Shown: positions 16,863 to 25,502, counted from the first letter of the stretch. The stretch: DNA of 64,000 nucleotides from CAZDRX01 sp964508225 (GCA_964508225.1 CAZDRX010000008.1:1-64000); one strand, 5' to 3'. Program-made: numbers and translations. The notes: a model not told the origin generated them from the letters alone.

Positions 16863-17404
16863 GCCTCCATCATAGAGGAAGCAGGCTCGCTTGGGAGCAG
16901 CGTCCGGAGGGCGGAGCCTATCTCACGAACAAGCGCCTCCATTTGGGTGACGAGTTTCCGGTGCTGCGGGATCAGGAGTGCCGCAGCCTCCTTTGCTTCT
17001 TCTTTCGTCGGGATGTCGCCTCCGCTGCTCGTTCCGCATCGCGCTTCCCGCATGTCTTTGTCCATCCCTCCCTCATTCCCATTATTGAGCGCGAGCCGCA
17101 AGGCATCGTATCGCTCCCGCAAGGATTCTGCTCCGGGGATGCCGTGTTCCTCCAGCAAGGCAAGATCCTCGCGGATCGGATCGGGGAGAGCGCTCTGGTC
17201 ATCGTCTTCGGCAAAGTGGCCGCACGCCGGGCGATTCGCCCTGCAGGTTCTGCGACATTGATCCTCGTATCCGCGTGATCCGTTCGTCGGTTTCCCGTTC
17301 TGACCGCGCTTCAACGCTTCGTGCCGCATGTCGCAGAGCGGGAATTCATACCCGTCGACCCGCACGACGCGGTCGAGAATCGGAAGTGAGGGGAATCCTT
17401 CCAT
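16730..17404 (-). CDS. Hypothetical cysteine-containing protein
   Basis: A 224-residue reading frame with a convincing promoter placing the ATG at 17404. The N-terminal half has cysteines and histidines that could bind a metal (FPLCDMRHEA, CRRTCRANRPACGHF); the middle is helical (RYDALRLALNN, LVTQMEALVREIGSALRTLL). Its last 44 codons overlap the start of the membrane protein gene by 133 bases in another frame and encode a low-complexity Ser-rich tail. The overlap could be real, or the true stop may have been lost by a frameshift. Family not recognised. Confidence 0.6.
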   Translation of the reverse strand: MEGFPSLPILDRVVRVDGYEFPLCDMRHEALKRGQNGKPTNGSRGYEDQCRRTCRANRPACGHFAEDDDQSALPDPIREDLALLEEHGIPGAESLRERYDALRLALNNGNEGGMDKDMREARCGTSSGGDIPTKEEAKEAAALLIPQHRKLVTQMEALVREIGSALRTLLPSEPASSMMEACDAESSSPSGSSPTLRSSSRPMPSDTSFASASSSPPTSRSSSI

Positions 17405-17410
17405 GTCAAA

Positions 17411-17439
17411 AGTATCGCACATCTCATTCTGTGCTCCAA
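17411..17439 (-). promoter_or_regulatory. Leaderless-type promoter
   Basis: TTGGAG (17434-17439), a 17-bp spacer and GATACT (17411-17416) on the minus strand. Exactly six bases separate the -10 box from the ATG at 17404, so the transcript should start at or beside the start codon. Confidence 0.65.
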
Positions 17440-17453
17440 AGAAAATCCTCCCC

Positions 17454-18308
17454 CTATTTCTTGGCGTGCCAGACGTACGGAAGTTTCGTCACGTCCCACG
17501 GCACGCGACTGCCGCGCTTGAAGTTACTCGACGCGATCTCCGGATTTCCCGTGAACACGAGGCGATCCATGAAGTCGTACTTCGCTTTGATGACGGGGTT
17601 GCCCTGAGCGAGTCGCTGGAACTCCTTCTTATGGAGTGCGTAGAAGGCGAAACTCTCGGCGAAGTCCTCAAACGGGTCACTCGAGGCGTACCCCGAGACG
17701 AAGTCGCTCTCCTTCGTGCCCGGCTGGCTGATGCCTGTCGTGATCCAGCTGATCTGGTAATACGCGACGCTCGGGTCATTCTGGAAGATCGGTGTGTTGC
17801 CGTCGTAGAATCCGCTCTGACCGGAGTCCGGTGAGCCGCGAAGTCCTCCCAGATCCGCGACGTGGCCGCACTCGTGCGTGATGAGTGCGCGGAATTCGTT
17901 GTCAGGGACATTGCCCACGACGATGATCGTGTTTTCGCCACCGAGTCCGCGGTTGGCCGCCTTCTTGTCATAATTCACGTAGAAACTTTTGAGATTTGCA
18001 CGGCAGAACGAGGGGAGTGCCCGCAGCACCTGATCGGCGAGCAACTGCTGTGCCGGCTTGATATCCTGCTGATTGACCACAGGGAGTAGCGTGGTGGCTG
18101 ACTGGTGCGCCTTCACGACGACGGTTTTCACCGTGGCTGCCTTGACCGGTGCCATCGTGAACCTCGGCGCGCGCGCTGCGTCGTGGAGTGCGTCATTCAC
18201 GCTTGCAACAGGGACTCCCGATGCTAGACTGGCCGCAGTCACGACCGCTGCTCCAGCGAGGAGCAGGGAGTTTCTTCGGAAGGCCGGTCTGGAAGCGTGA
18301 TTGTGCAT
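17454..18308 (-). CDS. Secreted zinc-metallopeptidase-like protein
   Basis: A 284-residue exported protein. The N-terminus (FRRNSLLLAGAAVVTAASLASG) is a signal peptide or anchor. The zinc motif HExxH is visible as ITHECGHVADLGG, preceded by a strand-like TIIVVGNVPDNEF; an acidic helix, DPFEDFAESFAFYALHKKEF, supplies a plausible third ligand, as in gluzincin-like peptidases. The start at 18308 is fixed by a strong promoter at 18328-18356; the earlier ATG at 18344 lies upstream of the predicted transcription start. Substrate unknown; peptidase activity is inferred from motifs only. Confidence 0.72.
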   Translation of the reverse strand: MHNHASRPAFRRNSLLLAGAAVVTAASLASGVPVASVNDALHDAARAPRFTMAPVKAATVKTVVVKAHQSATTLLPVVNQQDIKPAQQLLADQVLRALPSFCRANLKSFYVNYDKKAANRGLGGENTIIVVGNVPDNEFRALITHECGHVADLGGLRGSPDSGQSGFYDGNTPIFQNDPSVAYYQISWITTGISQPGTKESDFVSGYASSDPFEDFAESFAFYALHKKEFQRLAQGNPVIKAKYDFMDRLVFTGNPEIASSNFKRGSRVPWDVTKLPYVWHAKK

Positions 18309-18356
18309 TGGAAAATGAAAGTGTATATTTATACTAGATAGCATCTATTATGTCAA
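18308..18356. promoter_or_regulatory. Overlapping divergent promoters
   Basis: Minus strand: TTGACA (18351-18356), 17-bp spacer, TATAAA (18328-18333), driving the metallopeptidase-like gene. Plus strand: TTGGAA (18308-18313), 16-bp spacer, TATACT (18330-18335), driving the rRNA methyltransferase at 18350. The two -10 boxes overlap, so the genes should compete for polymerase. Confidence 0.75.
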
Positions 18357-19822
18357 GTGAGCCTGAAACCATCGTTGCCCCCGGCCAGACGCACACTCTG
18401 GTCGTCGAGAAGTTCGCCCATGGCGGCGCAGGCTTCGCCACGCTGCAGGGCATGCCTGTCTTCATTCATGGAGGTATTCCGGGACAGAAGGTTTCGGCCG
18501 TGATCACGAAGAAGAAGGAATCGTTCCTCGAAGCGAAGGTGGAGAAGGTGATCCTGCGTTCCAAGGACGAAATTCAGGCACGGTGCCCGCACTTCGGCAC
18601 GTGCGGCGGTTGCGTCTGGCAGAACCTCGCGTACAACAAACAGATCCAGTACAAGGAGGACATCGTCCGCGAGACACTCGAACACGTCACACCTGCCGAT
18701 GCCGCGATCCGCAAGCAGCTCCCGGGTCGTGTGCTCAAGATCATCCCGAGTCCGCAGGTGTTCAATTACAGAAACAAGCTCGAGCTCACGTTCGGCTACT
18801 CCAACATGCGCGTGGAGGAGAAGCCGTCCAAGGTGCCCGGCGGCAAGCCGCAGCGCATCTACTTCGATGAGAACCCGAGCATCGGTTTCCATCAGGCCGG
18901 TGAGTGGGCGACGATTCTCCCTATTAACGAGTGTCATCTCTACGATGAGCAGCTGCCCGCACTCCTCGCGGACATCAAGCGCTTCATGGCGGAGACGAAG
19001 CTGCCCGTCTACAACCCGAAGACCCACAAGGGCATGCTCCGCAACGTCATCCTCAGGCGCGGCATCCACACCGATGAGCACATGATCTGTTTCATCGTGC
19101 AGGCGAGGAAGAAAGAACTCGAGCCGCTGTTCCAGAAATTTCTCCGCTTTGCGGGACGCCCGAACCTGAAGTCCCTCCTCATCGCCGAACACTTCGGACT
19201 CAACGACAAGCCCGAAGAGCCGAAGATCCACGCGCTCGTGGGCGAATCGTGGATCACCGAGCGTCTCTTCGACCTCACGTTCCGCATCTCGCCGTTCTCC
19301 TTCTTCCAGACGAACACGCTCGCCACCGAGAAGCTCTACGCCGCGATCGCCTCGGCTGCCGATCTCAGCGGCCGTGACACGGTGCTTGATGCGTACTGCG
19401 GCATGGGCACGATCGGCCAGTACCTGTCGCGCTTCTGCGAGAAGGTCGTGGGGATCGAGTCACACCCGTCCGCCGTGGAGGATGCGCTCCAGAGTGCGGG
19501 ACTGAACCGCATCGGCAACATCAGCTTCTACAAGGGCAAGACCGAGCAGATCCTCAACCAGCAGCTCAAATCCGGCGGCAAGTACAAGTTCAACTGCATC
19601 GTCCTCGATCCGCCGCGCGTGGGGCTCCATCCGCAGGCGCTCTCCGCCGTCATCGCACACCGTCCCGAGAAGATCGTCTACGTCTCCTGCAATGCCGCGA
19701 CGTTCGCGCGGGATCTCGGTGAACTTCTGAAGAACGGGTACGAACTCCGCACCGTGCAGCCCGTCGACATGTTCCCGCACACCGCGCACATCGAGCTCGT
19801 GGCACAGCTTCACCGCAAGTAG
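18350..19822 (+). CDS. 23S rRNA (uracil-5-)-methyltransferase, RlmD/TrmA family
   Basis: SAM-dependent uracil-C5 methyltransferase of 490 residues. An N-terminal TRAM domain (HGGAGFATLQGMPVFIHGGI, residues about 20-70) is followed by a 4Fe-4S cysteine cluster (RCPHFGTCGGCVWQ), the SAM site VLDAYCGMGTIGQYL, VLDPPRVGLHP and the catalytic cysteine in VYVSCNAATFARDL. Length and order fit RlmD/RlmCD; the exact target uridine (1939, 747 or tRNA 54) cannot be told. The ATG follows TATACT by 14 bases. Confidence 0.92.
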   Translation: MSSEPETIVAPGQTHTLVVEKFAHGGAGFATLQGMPVFIHGGIPGQKVSAVITKKKESFLEAKVEKVILRSKDEIQARCPHFGTCGGCVWQNLAYNKQIQYKEDIVRETLEHVTPADAAIRKQLPGRVLKIIPSPQVFNYRNKLELTFGYSNMRVEEKPSKVPGGKPQRIYFDENPSIGFHQAGEWATILPINECHLYDEQLPALLADIKRFMAETKLPVYNPKTHKGMLRNVILRRGIHTDEHMICFIVQARKKELEPLFQKFLRFAGRPNLKSLLIAEHFGLNDKPEEPKIHALVGESWITERLFDLTFRISPFSFFQTNTLATEKLYAAIASAADLSGRDTVLDAYCGMGTIGQYLSRFCEKVVGIESHPSAVEDALQSAGLNRIGNISFYKGKTEQILNQQLKSGGKYKFNCIVLDPPRVGLHPQALSAVIAHRPEKIVYVSCNAATFARDLGELLKNGYELRTVQPVDMFPHTAHIELVAQLHRK

Positions 19823-19823
19823 C

Positions 19824-20267
19824 GTGCATAAAGTCACGCTCGTCACCGTCGGCAAGGTGAAGAGCGCATGGATCAAGGACGGATGCGACGTGTACGGTGA
19901 CCGCCTCGGTCATCAGTGTGATTTCAGCGAGAAGATCCTCAGTGCCGGATCGGCGTCCGAGGAACATGAGCGGATTCTCGCCTCCATGGAGAAGACGACG
20001 GGAGTGTTTGTGGCACTCGACGAGACGGGGAAGGAGAAGTCTTCCGTGGAACTCGCCTCGTGGATGGGCAAACAGCGTGACATCGGCACTCCCGTCACGT
20101 TCCTCATTGGGGGAGCGTACGGGCTGAGTGACGCGATCCGGCAGAAATCGTCACTCGTGCTCTCTCTCAGCCGGATGACGCTCCCGCACGAGCTCTGCAA
20201 ATTGTTCTTCCTCGAGCAGCTGTACCGCGCGCATACGATTCTTGCGGGGACGGGATATCATCATTGA
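19824..20267 (+). CDS. rlmH: 23S rRNA (pseudouridine-1915-N3)-methyltransferase
   Basis: SPOUT-fold methyltransferase of 147 residues (family about 155) that methylates pseudouridine 1915 in helix 69. Visible motifs are VTLVTVGKVKSAW at the N-terminus, FLIGGAYGLSDAI (the SAM knot) and LSRMTLPHELCKLFFLEQLYRA with the C-terminal GTGYHH. It starts with GTG one base after the stop of the preceding rRNA methyltransferase, so the two are co-transcribed. Confidence 0.95.
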   Translation: MHKVTLVTVGKVKSAWIKDGCDVYGDRLGHQCDFSEKILSAGSASEEHERILASMEKTTGVFVALDETGKEKSSVELASWMGKQRDIGTPVTFLIGGAYGLSDAIRQKSSLVLSLSRMTLPHELCKLFFLEQLYRAHTILAGTGYHH

Positions 20268-20293
20268 TATTCCGCTTTTCTCCGATGCAGGTT

Positions 20294-20599
20294 GCCCTTT
20301 CTTTGTGTGCGACAAAGAAAGGGCGAAAGAAAGCGCGGCGCGCCAAAGCCGCCCGCCCGGCGCTGTGTCTCCTCGCCGGCTCCTCCAAGGCTTCGGAGCC
20401 GACTCGTCGAATCCCGCTTCGCGGGATAACAGCGCCTTCCCCTTCACCCCCCGTGGCGCGCCAGCCCACCCTCTGTCATTTAAGAAGCCTGAGTACTCAT
20501 ACCGAAGATTGCGCGTGCTGTTCGAGCCGGACCTGCAGGGACGGCGAGTTCACGCGCATATGTTTCTTTGGTCACTTTCTTTGCGCCAAAGAAAGTGAC
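20294..20599. repeat. Hairpin repeat element, long copy
   Basis: The 340-bp gap 20268-20607 holds no gene but this structure. Left end: GCCCTTTCTTTGT and ACAAAGAAAGGGC (20294-20324), 13-bp arms, followed by CGAAAGAAA and GGCGCGCC, which is closed by CGTGGCGCGCC near 20463. Right end: GTCACTTTCTTTG (20571-20583) and CAAAGAAAGTGAC (20587-20599). Left and right hairpins share CTTTCTTTG, giving the element a terminal-inverted-repeat look. It is related to the copy at 9545. Confidence 0.65.
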
Positions 20600-20607
20600 A
20601 TATCGTG

Positions 20608-21078
20608 TCAGAGAATATTGCGAAGTTTCTCTCCCGCTCCATCAGACCATTTATTAATCCTCTCCATCTGATCATACGGTTCATTCACGATGATGAGAGG
20701 AATGCCGAGAGATTTTCCGTTCGCGGATTTGAGGAACTGCATGAAGCGCTCGGTGCAGCGCGTCGTGAAGTAGTAGCGTTCATCGCCGAGGCTCACGAGG
20801 AGGACCGGCTTGCCCTTGAGATCGATTCCCTTCAGCTTCCCGAAGAGCAGTTCGTGCATGTAGGGGTTCAGCTGTCCTTCCACTCCTCCCGTGTTCCACG
20901 TGCCGGAGCCGAGCAGGAGGATGTCCGCATCCGTGAAGTCCGCTGCGGTCGCAAGTTCTGCGCGGATGATCTTCACGCTCACGTTCACCCCCGTCTCCTT
21001 CCAGCGGCTGAGAACGGTGTCCACAACGAACTGCGTGTGGCCGCTCGTGGTGGCGATGATGACGGTGAGGTTCTGCAT
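20608..21078 (-). CDS. Flavodoxin
   Basis: FMN-binding electron carrier of 156 residues. The phosphate loop is IIATTSGHTQFVVD, the first aromatic loop LLGSGTWNTGGVEGQL, and the second lies in SLGDERYYFTTRC. Size matches long-chain flavodoxins. TAGAAT (21085-21090, minus strand) lies exactly six bases before the ATG, so the mRNA is probably leaderless. The redox partner is unknown. Confidence 0.9.
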   Translation of the reverse strand: MQNLTVIIATTSGHTQFVVDTVLSRWKETGVNVSVKIIRAELATAADFTDADILLLGSGTWNTGGVEGQLNPYMHELLFGKLKGIDLKGKPVLLVSLGDERYYFTTRCTERFMQFLKSANGKSLGIPLIIVNEPYDQMERINKWSDGAGEKLRNIL

Positions 21079-21137
21079 GTCCGGATTCTACTCGCCTTGA
21101 GGCACGATGCGCGTTTTTCTGCTACCGTCTCCCCGCT

Positions 21138-22322
21138 ATGGCTCTCGTCTATCCCATCCTCAAGCTCAAGGCCGGCAAAGAGCCGCACCTCAAGAACCGG
21201 CACCATGCGATCTTCCAGACCGCCGTGTCCGTGTTTCCTGCATGCGAGGACGGATCTATTGTCGAGGTGCAGGATTCGATCGGTGGCTTCCTGTGTTATG
21301 CCACACTCAATCGCAAGGCGTACATCGCCGGTCGTGCGATCGCATTCCGGAAAGGTGATCCTCTTGATCAGCTCGAGCAGCAGATCAGGACGTCGGTCGA
21401 ACTCCGTCGCCAGTTCTTCAGTGGAGGGGACACGACAGCCTACCGTCTCGTGAACGCCGAAGGCGATGCAGTCCCCGGCATCATCGCCGATCTCTACGGT
21501 TCCGTGCTCGTGCTCCAGCTCACGACGATGGGCATGGACAAGCTCCGTCCCTGGGTCGTCGAGGTGATGAAGAAGTACGTGAAATGCGATGCGATCTTCG
21601 AGAAATCCGCCGGTCCCGGCCGCAAGAAGGAGGGCCTGGAGCCCGTCGAAGGCTGGATCGGCAAGCCGGGAAAGGAAACCGTGGAGGTGATGGAGCGGGG
21701 ACTCAAGTTCCTCATCTCGTTCAGCGGCAGCCAGAAAACCGGCCTCTTCCTCGACCAGCGTGAAATGCGCTCACTCGTCCGGAGTCTTGCAAGAGGCCGC
21801 ACGGTGCTCGATTGCTGCAGTTACGTCGGAGGTTTCTCCGTGTCCGCCCTCAAAGGGGGAGCGATTGCCGCAGATGCTGTGGACTACGACAAGGTCGCCA
21901 TCGACAAAGCCAAGCAGCACGTGCAGGTGAACGGTGCCGACCCCAAGTCCTTCAACGGATATGCGCAGGACGTCTTCGAATTCCTCCGGAGGAAAGATCT
22001 GCCGCGCAATTACGACTTCGTCATTCTCGATCCGCCGGCGTTCGCCAAGAGGAGCACCGACCTCGATAGGGCCAAGCATGCGTACACGGACCTGAACCGT
22101 CTTGGTATGGAGGCTCTCAAGAAAGGCGGCTTCCTCCTCACGTGTTCCTGTAGTTATCAGGTGGATATCCCGCTGTTCCAGACGATCATTTTCCATGCCG
22201 CACAGCAGTCCAAGAAGTCCGTGCGCATTCTCGACCGCCACCGTCAGGCACTCGATCATCCGGTGAACATCTTCCATCCGGAGGCCGACTACCTGAAGAG
22301 CCTGCTTCTCTGGGTCGAGTAA
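21138..22322 (+). CDS. rRNA large subunit methyltransferase, RlmI family
   Basis: SAM-dependent methyltransferase of 394 residues. An N-terminal PUA-like RNA-binding region (KLKAGKEPHLKNRHHAIFQ) is followed by a linker domain (AYRLVNAEGDAVPGIIADLYG). The catalytic domain has VLDCCSYVGGFSVSALKGGA, VILDPPAFAKRSTDLDRA and the catalytic cysteine region LLTCSCSYQVD. The family methylates C5 of cytidines such as 23S C1962; the exact target is not provable here. The unusually hydrophilic PUA start differs from the usual GHPW motif. Confidence 0.9.
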   Translation: MALVYPILKLKAGKEPHLKNRHHAIFQTAVSVFPACEDGSIVEVQDSIGGFLCYATLNRKAYIAGRAIAFRKGDPLDQLEQQIRTSVELRRQFFSGGDTTAYRLVNAEGDAVPGIIADLYGSVLVLQLTTMGMDKLRPWVVEVMKKYVKCDAIFEKSAGPGRKKEGLEPVEGWIGKPGKETVEVMERGLKFLISFSGSQKTGLFLDQREMRSLVRSLARGRTVLDCCSYVGGFSVSALKGGAIAADAVDYDKVAIDKAKQHVQVNGADPKSFNGYAQDVFEFLRRKDLPRNYDFVILDPPAFAKRSTDLDRAKHAYTDLNRLGMEALKKGGFLLTCSCSYQVDIPLFQTIIFHAAQQSKKSVRILDRHRQALDHPVNIFHPEADYLKSLLLWVE

Positions 22323-22400
22323 ACGAGTGTGCCCCGCAAGACGGATTCCTTGTTTCAGAGCTTCTCCCATGTCTACGATAGACGCATTCCTCCCCCTTTC

Positions 22401-22898
22401 ATGAGCACATCTTCCACGCCGAACGGTCAGAACTTCGAGCAGAAATTCACCCGCGAGATGGGCAAGCTCGAGTCTTGGCTTGCGCCGATCTTCGCCAAGC
22501 TCCCGCACATTCCCTCCAGCGCGCGTGAGACACTCGTGAGCCTCGCACCGTGGCTTTCGCTCGTCTTCGGTATTCTCGGTCTCGGCGCACTCTTCAGTAT
22601 GGGTGCGATTGCCTCGCTGTTCTCGCCGTTCATCCTCCTCGCCGCCGGATTCGCGGGCATCCTCTTCTTTGCGAATATTTTGATCGGCCTGCTCGCTGCG
22701 GTCTTCGAGATTCTCGCCTTCAAACCGTTGCAGGAACACCGCAAGAAAGGATGGAGTCTTCTCTTCTACGGTACGGTGCTCAGCGGAGCGAGCAGTATTC
22801 TCGGCATGCTCTTCATGAGTCATGGTGGCGAGGGCATCCTCGGGACGCTTGTGGGGCTGTGGCTCCTCTTCGAAATCCGTCCCGCGTACAAGGCGTAG
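22401..22898 (+). CDS. Small integral membrane protein
   Basis: A 165-residue protein with a polar N-terminal segment (TPNGQNFEQKFTREMGKLESWL) and four hydrophobic helices between about residues 45 and 160, including SLVFGILGLGALFSMGAIASL and FAGILFFANILIGLLAAVFEIL. I do not recognise a family. The ATG at 22401 follows a pyrimidine tract; a GTG at 22329 would add 24 residues. It is downstream of the rRNA methyltransferase. Confidence 0.7.
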   Translation: MSTSSTPNGQNFEQKFTREMGKLESWLAPIFAKLPHIPSSARETLVSLAPWLSLVFGILGLGALFSMGAIASLFSPFILLAAGFAGILFFANILIGLLAAVFEILAFKPLQEHRKKGWSLLFYGTVLSGASSILGMLFMSHGGEGILGTLVGLWLLFEIRPAYKA

Positions 22899-22973
22899 GA
22901 ACACAGGGATCGTCTCCGCGGGAGTCGAGTGTTGTATGAATTCCGACACTCATTCGTCACAGGTGCATCGCTC

Positions 22974-22988
22974 TTAATGTCACCTTAA
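22974..22988 (+). promoter_or_regulatory. Response-regulator box upstream of the two-component operon
   Basis: Direct repeat TTAA (22974-22977) and TTAA (22985-22988) with 11-bp periodicity, one helical turn, 11 bp upstream of a TAGATT -10-like box. The same layout precedes the genes at 24943 and 25741, suggesting autoregulation by the OmpR-family regulator. Confidence 0.6.
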
Positions 22989-23017
22989 TGCCCGGGCGAT
23001 AGATTCTCCCCATTCCC

Positions 23018-23692
23018 ATGCACATCCTCGTCATCGAAGATCAGGCCAAGCTCGCGAGCAATATCAAGGGACTCCTTGAGCACGATCACTATGCCGTGAC
23101 GGTCTCGAATGACGGCAAGGACGGTTTCGAGAAGGCGATGACGCAGGACATCGATCTCCTCATCCTCGACTTGAACCTCCCCGGCATGGACGGGTACGTC
23201 ATCTGTGCGATGCTCCGTCAGAGCAAGAAGAATATGCCGATCCTCATGCTCACGGCACGCACGAAGTCGCAAGAGGTGATCCACGGACTCAACATCGGTG
23301 CGGATGATTACCTGCCGAAGCCCTTCGATTCTGACGAGCTGCTCGCCCGCGTGCGTGCGCTCCTCCGCCGTACGTCCCAGTCGCGGGAGCCCAAGCTCAC
23401 CGCTGGCAATGTCACGATGGACACGAACTCGCAGGAGGTCTGGCTCGGCGATCACAAGATCGGCCTCTCGCCCAAGGAGTACGCGCTCCTTGAGTTCCTC
23501 CTCCGGAACAAGGGACAGGTGCAGGATCGTCCCACGATCATCAATCACGTCTGGGGCGGCCGTGACGAACTCATGTTCTCGCAGACCGTCGATGTGCACA
23601 TCGCCTACCTGCGCAGAAAATTGGGCAAGAATCTCATCGAGACTGTACCGGGCAGAGGGTATCTTGTTCCGGCCAGCCTCCATGTTGCTTAG
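23018..23692 (+). CDS. OmpR/PhoB-family response regulator
   Basis: A 224-residue two-component regulator. The receiver domain (1-115) has the acidic pair in VIEDQ, phosphoacceptor Asp51 in LLILDLNLPGMDG, Thr in MLTART and Lys in LPKPFDSDEL. The C-terminal winged helix (128-222) contains LSPKEYALLEFLLRN and FSQTVDVHIAYLRRKLG. It overlaps the sensor kinase gene by 11 bases. Repeated TTAA boxes in three nearby promoters are its probable targets. The signal is unknown. Confidence 0.93.
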   Translation: MHILVIEDQAKLASNIKGLLEHDHYAVTVSNDGKDGFEKAMTQDIDLLILDLNLPGMDGYVICAMLRQSKKNMPILMLTARTKSQEVIHGLNIGADDYLPKPFDSDELLARVRALLRRTSQSREPKLTAGNVTMDTNSQEVWLGDHKIGLSPKEYALLEFLLRNKGQVQDRPTIINHVWGGRDELMFSQTVDVHIAYLRRKLGKNLIETVPGRGYLVPASLHVA

Positions 23693-24854
23693 GAAAATCA
23701 GTTACCGGATCGCGCTCCAGTTCACGGGTTTCGTGTTCCTTCTCTTCATGATCAACGGGGCGGTCTTCCTCGCGGCCGATATCGAGAATTCGCGGCGCAC
23801 AGCAGAATTCCGCCTGCAGCATTCGTCGTCCTCCGTCATGAGCAGGATCGAGAGCTGGCCCGACATCCGCCCCGAACGGCTTCCACCGCGCATGCGCGAT
23901 CACATCCGTGTCGTGAACCTGCAGGGGCAATCCGTGTACGCGGGTGCCGTGTTCGCCGGATCACCGTTTTCACCCGATGAAGAGCGCACGGAGCTCACAC
24001 TGCAGGGCGATGAGTACGGTGTCTTCACGGCACCGCTCGTCCGCAGGGGCGTGCTCGTCGGGTTCGTGCAGGTCGCCGAGCCCGAGCGTCTCCAGTTCGG
24101 GGATCTTCCGAGACGCCTCGCGATCTACCTCCTCGTGAGCGTGCTTGTCTCGGGTCTTACCTTCCTTGTCGGACTCTTCTTCGCGCGCAGGAGCCTCAAA
24201 CCGGCGGAGGACATGATGGAGCGGCTCGAGCAATTCACACAGGACGCGAGCCACGAACTCAAGACGCCTCTTGCGGCACTCCGCTCCTCGCTCGAACTCG
24301 CGCTCAAGAACGGCAAGCTCAAGGAAGGCATCGTGTCTGCGAGGGAAGACGTGAAGGACATCACCATTCTCGTCGAACGTCTCCTCGAACTCGCGCGCCT
24401 CGATCAGCTCAGTCTCGAGAAGCTGACGATCGATGGGACCGCACTCATCCGCGATACGGTGGAGCGGCATCGCGCACTCATCGCGGAGCAGAAGCTGTCA
24501 CTCGTGACGCACATCGATGACGCCGTGCTGACGGAAGGGGACTCGGCGCTCCTTCGTCAACTCCTGACGAACCTCCTGAGCAACGCGATCAAGTTCACGC
24601 CGGAAGGCGGCACCATCACGGTACGGCTGACGAAGAAATTCCTGAGTGTCACGGATACAGGTGTCGGTATCCCTGACGAAGCGAAGTCGCGCATCTTCGA
24701 CCGGTTCTTTCAGGCGGATAACTCGCGTTCGCGCGGGGGCTTCGGTCTGGGTTTGGCTCTCGTGAAGCGCATCGCCGATCTCCATCGCTGGACGGTCGAA
24801 TTCGAGAGTACACACGAAGCAGGCACCACGTTCACGGTGCGCTTCACGTCCTAA
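23682..24854 (+). CDS. Sensor histidine kinase
   Basis: A 390-residue membrane kinase. Two TMs (about 12-32 and 150-172) bracket an extracytoplasmic sensor of about 115 residues. The H-box is FTQDASHELKTPLAALRSS, the N-box LLTNLLSNAIKFTPEGG, and the G-boxes VTDTGVGIPDE and GGFGLGLALVKR. A HAMP domain is not obvious; TM2 runs almost directly into the dimerisation helix. The start at 23682 overlaps the regulator's end. Its proximity to His/Met-rich secreted targets suggests metal or envelope stress sensing, which is inference. Confidence 0.9.
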   Translation: MLLRKISYRIALQFTGFVFLLFMINGAVFLAADIENSRRTAEFRLQHSSSSVMSRIESWPDIRPERLPPRMRDHIRVVNLQGQSVYAGAVFAGSPFSPDEERTELTLQGDEYGVFTAPLVRRGVLVGFVQVAEPERLQFGDLPRRLAIYLLVSVLVSGLTFLVGLFFARRSLKPAEDMMERLEQFTQDASHELKTPLAALRSSLELALKNGKLKEGIVSAREDVKDITILVERLLELARLDQLSLEKLTIDGTALIRDTVERHRALIAEQKLSLVTHIDDAVLTEGDSALLRQLLTNLLSNAIKFTPEGGTITVRLTKKFLSVTDTGVGIPDEAKSRIFDRFFQADNSRSRGGFGLGLALVKRIADLHRWTVEFESTHEAGTTFTVRFTS

Positions 24855-24864
24855 AGATTCATCC

Positions 24865-24879
24865 TTAACCGGCTCTTAA
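24865..24879 (+). promoter_or_regulatory. Response-regulator box
   Basis: TTAA (24865-24868) and TTAA (24876-24879), 11-bp period, followed about 12 bp later by GATACT. It matches the boxes at 22974 and 25689 and lies upstream of the secreted His/Met-rich protein. Confidence 0.6.
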
Positions 24880-24942
24880 GTATTCCTCCCCGATACTGCG
24901 CCCATGTCGCGACAGTCTCTATTTCTTTTCACCCCGATTCGT

Positions 24943-25479
24943 ATGACCAAGAACAAGTACATCATCGGCGCCGTCGCAGGTGCGACATCACTCGCCGTCG
25001 CTTTCCCGCTCCTCGCACAGTTTGCGAGTGCGGCGGATGAGGGCATGACGATGAACAGCCGCAGGGCTGACCGTCCCGCTCCCTCGCAGGCCTGCGTGCA
25101 TGCTCTCGCGGAGAAGGACGGAGCGTTTCTCTCGGGCGTCGACGCCATGATCACGGCTCACAAAGCCGCGGTGCTGGCACACAAAGACGCCCTCACGGCT
25201 GCGGCAGCCATCACGGATGACGCGCAGCGCAAGACGGCCGTCGATCTTGCCGACCAGACATTCCACGATGCCATGGAGGCCGCCCACGATGCACAGGGTG
25301 ATCACATGGCGGAAATGGAAGCGCTCAAGACCGCGTGTGGCACGAGCCTCGGATTCGGTCACGGCTTCGGCGGTCCGATGATGCGCGGCAAAGGCCCGAT
25401 GAAGGGCGGAGGTTTCCACATGAATCAGGATGGCCATGGAAGGGGCCCTCGTACCGATGCAAACAGTGAGGGGCAGTAA
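24943..25479 (+). CDS. Secreted His/Met-rich small protein
   Basis: A 178-residue exported protein. The start at 24943 (MTKNKYIIGAVAG) begins a clear signal peptide ending near QFASAADEG. The mature part is helical (AHKAAVLAHKDALTAAAAI, FHDAMEAAHDAQGDHMAEME) and ends in a Gly/His/Met-rich tail (FGHGFGGPMMRGKGPMKGG). The layout recalls periplasmic Spy/CpxP-like or metal-buffering proteins, without clear homology. A two-component box precedes it and a strong terminator follows. Confidence 0.75.
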   Translation: MTKNKYIIGAVAGATSLAVAFPLLAQFASAADEGMTMNSRRADRPAPSQACVHALAEKDGAFLSGVDAMITAHKAAVLAHKDALTAAAAITDDAQRKTAVDLADQTFHDAMEAAHDAQGDHMAEMEALKTACGTSLGFGHGFGGPMMRGKGPMKGGGFHMNQDGHGRGPRTDANSEGQ

Positions 25480-25502
25480 CCCCGCACTGTGACCACAGAA
25501 AG

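Noticed and set aside
20242..20671. Short frames through the repeat region after rlmH
   Set aside because: They run through palindromes and lack coding character; the region is better explained as a repeat element.
22329..22400. GTG start for the small membrane protein
   Set aside because: The extra 24 codons have no TM or family character, and the ATG at 22401 has the usual pyrimidine-rich upstream tract.
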